The notes under the pieces: model-generated
The model's input: the letters and a program-made list of their open reading frames with translations, nothing else
Told to the model about the DNA's origin: nothing
Databases searched by the model: none
Shown here: positions 59,707 through 64,000 of the stretch, in pieces
Numbering within the stretch: the stretch's first letter is position 1
Layout: the number at the start of each line of letters is the position of its first letter
Source: an uncultured Alphaproteobacteria bacterium
GTDB taxonomy: Bacteria; Pseudomonadota; Alphaproteobacteria; HIMB59; GCA-002718135
DNA length: 64,000 nt
Assembly: GCA_902615845.1 (NCBI GenBank)
Contig: CACMQS010000010.1
Location: 1 to 64,000 of the forward strand
Reading direction: 5' to 3'
Program-made: the position numbers and the translations under genes

Positions 59707-61149
59707 ATGGAATTCTTTCTTAAAATTGTTGCACCAGTTCAATCTTATGACTTTCAAACCTTTTTTCATAATTTACTTTTATCACTACCAGCATCGTCAT
59801 TATTAGGTTTATTATTATTTTTTATCCTTGGGGCATTTTCAGGTTTAAAATCTAAAGAACAAAGGTTCTATATTGTAATTGCAATAACAATAGTTATATC
59901 TTTTACTTCGGCTTTTTATAATTTAGGTGTTCCACCAGAAACTTTATTTGCAGTATATTCTGAGTGGTTACATTTAATTGTTAGATGGGTTCATATAATT
60001 GTCGGTGTAGCTTGGATTGGAACATCATTTTACTTTAATTGGCTAGATAGTAGATTGGAAAGAGATGATCCAGATTTTAAACACCTTGACGGTTATTTAT
60101 GGTCTGTTCATTCAGGTGGGTTTTATAGAATTGAAAAATTAAAAGGACCTCCAAAAAAACTTCCAAAAGTTCTTCATTGGTTTAAATGGGAGGCTTATGC
60201 AACTTGGATAAGTGGTTTTGTATTACTTATTTTAGTTTATTATTTGAATGCAAGCTCTATGATGTTGGGAGCAAGCGGTATTATATTAACACCCTTTCAA
60301 GCAATATTAATATCTATATTCTTACTTATAGGATCTTGGCTTCTATATGATTATCTTTGTAAAAATGTTTTAAAAGATAATGAACAAACTTTGATTGCAA
60401 CTGGTGTTTTATTATTTGTATTATTAAGTTATTTTTTAACCCAAATTTATGGATCAAGAGCTGCATACATACATGTTGGAGCAATTATTGGCACTATTAT
60501 GGCGGCTAATGTTTTTAGAGTAATTATTCCTGCACAAAGAAATCTTGTTTCTTCAGCTGAAAACAAACAAAAGCCAAATTTAAATCTTTCATTAGAAGCA
60601 AAAAACAGATCAATTCATAATAATTATTTTACACTACCTGTTTTATTTATCATGATTAGTTCACATTTTTCTTTTACGTATGGGGCAGTAAATAATTGGT
60701 TAATTTTAGCTGTTATATCAATAGCTGGCATTTTAACTCGCCATTACTTTAATTTAAGAAATAAAAAACAATATAAATTTTGGATTTTACCATCAGCTGG
60801 TTTAATCATGTTTTTTTTAATGACTTTAAGTAGTCTTTCAATATTTGAAAAAAAAGATGCAAATGCATCACTCTCTTTAGAATTAGTCAGTTTCAATGAA
60901 GTACAAAATATAATTAAATACAGATGTGGAACATGTCATGCTAAATATCCAACTTTTGAAGGTATTGAAGCGGCACCAAAAGGAGTTGTATATGACACAG
61001 CTCAAGATATTGTAAATAATATAAAATTAATCAAAGCTCAGGCTATTGATGCTGAAATTATGCCTCCGAATAATCTTACTGGTATTACAAAAAATGAAAG
61101 AGAGATATTAAAAGTTTGGATTGAGCAAGGAGCAAATATCAATAATTAA
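59707..61149 (+). CDS. puuD: Membrane urate hydroxylase with C-terminal cytochrome c domain
   Basis: N-terminal multi-TM region with HIIVGVAWIGTSFYFNWLD, C-terminal YRCGTCHAKYP heme motif. Confidence 0.94.
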   Translation: MEFFLKIVAPVQSYDFQTFFHNLLLSLPASSLLGLLLFFILGAFSGLKSKEQRFYIVIAITIVISFTSAFYNLGVPPETLFAVYSEWLHLIVRWVHIIVGVAWIGTSFYFNWLDSRLERDDPDFKHLDGYLWSVHSGGFYRIEKLKGPPKKLPKVLHWFKWEAYATWISGFVLLILVYYLNASSMMLGASGIILTPFQAILISIFLLIGSWLLYDYLCKNVLKDNEQTLIATGVLLFVLLSYFLTQIYGSRAAYIHVGAIIGTIMAANVFRVIIPAQRNLVSSAENKQKPNLNLSLEAKNRSIHNNYFTLPVLFIMISSHFSFTYGAVNNWLILAVISIAGILTRHYFNLRNKKQYKFWILPSAGLIMFFLMTLSSLSIFEKKDANASLSLELVSFNEVQNIIKYRCGTCHAKYPTFEGIEAAPKGVVYDTAQDIVNNIKLIKAQAIDAEIMPPNNLTGITKNEREILKVWIEQGANINN

Positions 61150-61756
61150 CTGGAATGGGGTCTAATGATCTCCATAAATACCATGTGGCTTGTGAGCTAT
61201 ATGGACTCCATTTTTTATAAAGCAACTTAAGCTTTCTTTCACTTATAGGAAGTTGAACCTTATAAAGTTTTGAAATAGCTTTTAAAAACCCTAAATCACC
61301 TGTTGGAAAAATATTTGAACTTCCATAACTAAACATTAAAAACATATCAATAGTCCAATTCCCTACTCCTTTTATTTCAATTAAATTATTATAAATTTCT
61401 TCTTCAGAAGTTTTATTTATATTTTTTATGAATTTCTTGTTTTGTAAAAAAAATTTAGAAATATTTTTAATATACAAAATTTTTTGTCTTGATAGCCCAC
61501 ATTTTCGTAAATCTGTATTACGTAATTTAGATACAGTTTGTGGTGTTATATTTCTTTTAAGTTTAAAAAATTTAGTTTTCATCGAATCAGCAGCAGATAC
61601 TGATATTTGTTGACCAATTATTGAATTAATTAATGAATGAAAATAATTAGAATTTAGATTTAAATATTCATTCTTATAAGTTTGAATTAATTTCTTCAAA
61701 ACTTTATCTTTATTTGATAAATATATCTTACCTTTATTCCAATATTTAGGTTTCAT
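61139..61756 (-). CDS. HhH-GPD DNA-3-methyladenine glycosylase (AlkA-like)
   Basis: SLINSIIGQQISVSAADSMKTKF, NLIEIKGVGNWTIDMFLMFSYG. Confidence 0.9.
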   Translation of the reverse strand: MKPKYWNKGKIYLSNKDKVLKKLIQTYKNEYLNLNSNYFHSLINSIIGQQISVSAADSMKTKFFKLKRNITPQTVSKLRNTDLRKCGLSRQKILYIKNISKFFLQNKKFIKNINKTSEEEIYNNLIEIKGVGNWTIDMFLMFSYGSSNIFPTGDLGFLKAISKLYKVQLPISERKLKLLYKKWSPYSSQATWYLWRSLDPIPVNY

Positions 61757-61945
61757 ATGAATTATTATAACAAATTTAAAAAAATAATATCATACATAAA
61801 TTTTATTTTTGGAATTTATTTATGGGCTTTAGTAATATATGCAATATTAAGAGCTACAGGATTAATTAAAAGATTTGCGTTACAAGAACATCTTTTAGGT
61901 GAGTATTTATCAATACCTATTAAATTTATTTTAAGTTTATTTTAA
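61757..61945 (+). CDS. Small membrane protein of unknown function
   Basis: 62-aa ORF with hydrophobic segments, immediately upstream of transporter gene. Confidence 0.6.
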   Translation: MNYYNKFKKIISYINFIFGIYLWALVIYAILRATGLIKRFALQEHLLGEYLSIPIKFILSLF

Positions 61946-61953
61946 TAAATAAT

Positions 61954-62847
61954 ATGATCTATTATTACTTTATTGCAATTGCTGCTGCACTTTGTTGGGC
62001 AGTAGCATCTTTAGTATCAGCAGATGTTACAAGAACTATTGGAGGTTTAGCCTTTAATCGTCTTAGGTTATTTTTTGTATCAATAATGTTAGTTACTTAC
62101 ACATTTTATATAAATACTTGGAATACAATTAGTATTGATTACTTAACTATTATAATTATTTCAGGAATTGTAGGGATATTTTTAGGTGATACTTTATTGT
62201 TTATTGCTTTACAAAAAATTGGACCAAGAAGAAATAATATCTTATTTTCTTTAGCTGCTCCTTTTACTGTAGTAATTAATATTTTTTTTCTAAATGAACT
62301 TGCCTCAACTATTAGTATTATTGGATGTTTTGTTGTTTTTTTTGGTGTTGTTTTTGCAATTTCCTATGGAGATAAAAAAGGATCTGAGCATAGATGGGAA
62401 AAAGTAGAAGGTTCACTTTATGTAGGAATTATTTTATCTATTGGAGCAGCGTTGTGCCAAGCAATTGGATTGGTTATGATGAAGCCTATATTATCATATG
62501 GAGCAGATCCAATAGCTTCAGCAGCAATTAGAACTACTATTTCATGTATTTTTTTATCATTTACATTTTTTTTAAATTATGAAGTTTTTAATACAAAAGT
62601 TAATCTTACAGCAAAAATTATTTACCAATCAATTCTTAGTGGTTTTTTAGGAATGGCCTTAGGTATGAGTTTACTTTTAATCGCATTACAAAAAGCTGAT
62701 GCAGGTATTGTTGCAACTTTATCTTCAACTAGTCCAATAATGATATTATTTCTTCTTTGGATATTAACAAAAAAAATTCCCTCTTATGGTGCGTGGGTGG
62801 GAACAATTATTGCAATTTTTGGAACTGGATTAATTTTTATCTATTAA
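61954..62847 (+). CDS. EamA/DMT-family transporter
   Basis: [46 protein letters not shown]. Confidence 0.87.
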   Translation: MIYYYFIAIAAALCWAVASLVSADVTRTIGGLAFNRLRLFFVSIMLVTYTFYINTWNTISIDYLTIIIISGIVGIFLGDTLLFIALQKIGPRRNNILFSLAAPFTVVINIFFLNELASTISIIGCFVVFFGVVFAISYGDKKGSEHRWEKVEGSLYVGIILSIGAALCQAIGLVMMKPILSYGADPIASAAIRTTISCIFLSFTFFLNYEVFNTKVNLTAKIIYQSILSGFLGMALGMSLLLIALQKADAGIVATLSSTSPIMILFLLWILTKKIPSYGAWVGTIIAIFGTGLIFIY

Positions 62848-64000
62848 TTTAATACCTAATTCTTCTAATCGTTCTTTATCAATACTTGCAGGAGCGTCCA
62901 TCATTAAGTCCATAGCTTGTTGATTCATTGGAAATGCTATTACTTCTCTAATGTTTGGCTCATCTGCAAGTAACATGACAATTCTATCAATACCTGGTGC
63001 ACTACCTCCGTGAGGAGGTGCTCCAAACTTGAGAGCATTAAGTATTCCTGAAAATTTATCCTCTAATTCTTTTTTTGAATATCCAGCTATATCAAAGGCT
63101 TTATACATAATTTCTGGTTTATGATTTCTAATTGCGCCAGAAGATAATTCTACGCCATTACATACAATATCATATTGATATGCTTTTATATCAAGAGGAT
63201 CTTTTTTTTCTAAAGCTTCCATCTCACCTTGAGGCATTGAAAAGGGATTATGACTAAATTGTATTTTGTTAGTTTTTTCATCAATTTCATACATTGGAAA
63301 ATCAACTATCCAACAAAATTCAAAAGAATTTTTATTAAGTAAATTTAAATCATTACAAATTTTCTCTCTTACTTTACCAGAGAATAATTGAGCTTCCTTT
63401 AATTTATCACAGATAAAAAATATTGAGTCATTTTCTTTAATTTTTAATGATAATAATTGATCTTCATTTAAATTTTTTGCAATTGGACCTTTGAAACTAT
63501 TTTCTGTAAATGAAATATAACCTAATCCAGCAGCGCCCTCTTCCCTTGCCCAATTATTTAATTTATCAAAAAAACTTCTGGGCTGATCACCAGTATTTTT
63601 AACAATTATTCCTTTAACTACTGATCCTGTTTCTATTTGATTACTAAAAATTTTAAAATTAGAGCCTCTAAATACATTTGTATAATCTTCTATAATAAGT
63701 GGGTTTCGTAAATCTGGTTTATCTGTTCCATACACTTCCATTGATTCGTTGTATGGTATTTTTTTGAAAGGGTATGGACTTACTTTGATTTCTTTACTTT
63801 TTTTATTTTCATCAAATACTTCAAATAAAACTGGCTCAATGGCGTTAAATACATCCTCTTGTGTCACAAAACTCATTTCAAAATCTAGTTGATAAAATTC
63901 ACCTGGAGAGCGGTCTGCTCTACTATCTTCATCTCTAAAACAAGGTGCAATTTGAAAATATTTATCAAATCCAGCAATCATTAATAATTGTTTAAATTGT
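62830..64000 (-). CDS. aspS: Aspartyl-tRNA synthetase, C-terminal part (5' end lies beyond window end)
   Basis: [34 protein letters not shown] (class II motif 2), [19 protein letters not shown] (motif 3). Confidence 0.96.
   Translation of the reverse strand, partial: QFKQLLMIAGFDKYFQIAPCFRDEDSRADRSPGEFYQLDFEMSFVTQEDVFNAIEPVLFEVFDENKKSKEIKVSPYPFKKIPYNESMEVYGTDKPDLRNPLIIEDYTNVFRGSNFKIFSNQIETGSVVKGIIVKNTGDQPRSFFDKLNNWAREEGAAGLGYISFTENSFKGPIAKNLNEDQLLSLKIKENDSIFFICDKLKEAQLFSGKVREKICNDLNLLNKNSFEFCWIVDFPMYEIDEKTNKIQFSHNPFSMPQGEMEALEKKDPLDIKAYQYDIVCNGVELSSGAIRNHKPEIMYKAFDIAGYSKKELEDKFSGILNALKFGAPPHGGSAPGIDRIVMLLADEPNIREVIAFPMNQQAMDLMMDAPASIDKERLEELGIKLIDKN

Noticed and set aside
1-64000. CRISPR arrays, phage defence islands, transposons, tRNA/rRNA genes
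   Set aside because: No spaced direct repeats, transposase/integrase, Cas or restriction motifs, or tRNA cloverleaf sequences were recognised. Computational scans (tRNAscan-SE, CRISPR finder) would be needed to exclude them fully.

Overview
AT-rich, very gene-dense bacterial chromosome segment. Protein content suggests a streamlined marine-type alphaproteobacterium (inference). No rRNA, tRNA, CRISPR array, IS element or prophage was recognised. Housekeeping genes at the edges and between islands: gyrA (partial), ssb, uvrA, Fe-SOD, secF/secD/yajC, htpG, serA/serC, aspS (partial). Accessory blocks: (i) 15.0-21.5 kb, a compact cluster of GTP cyclohydrolase II, RibD-type reductase without deaminase, methyltransferase, glycosyltransferase, divergent 6-pyruvoyltetrahydropterin synthase-like protein, MDR dehydrogenase, creatininase-family amidohydrolase and histidine phosphatase, which looks like an uncharacterised pterin/pyrimidine-derived small-molecule pathway and is my main candidate for an undescribed system; (ii) 21.7-24.7 kb, malate-CoA ligase (mtkA/mtkB) plus malyl-CoA lyase; (iii) 26.5-29.6 kb, a 1017-aa kinase / M23 peptidase / class III aminotransferase fusion; (iv) 29.6-33.2 kb, pseudouridine catabolism with nucleoside hydrolase and a PhyH-type dioxygenase; (v) 46.3-61.1 kb, a nearly complete purine uptake and degradation locus around a 52-bp divergent promoter with a 14-bp perfect palindrome. 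Other items of note: an iodotyrosine-deiodinase-like flavoprotein, an FKBP-rhodanese fusion with a degenerate rhodanese site, five EamA transporters, and small membrane ORFs missing from the ORF track. All calls come from reading sequence and remembered family motifs; no searches were run.
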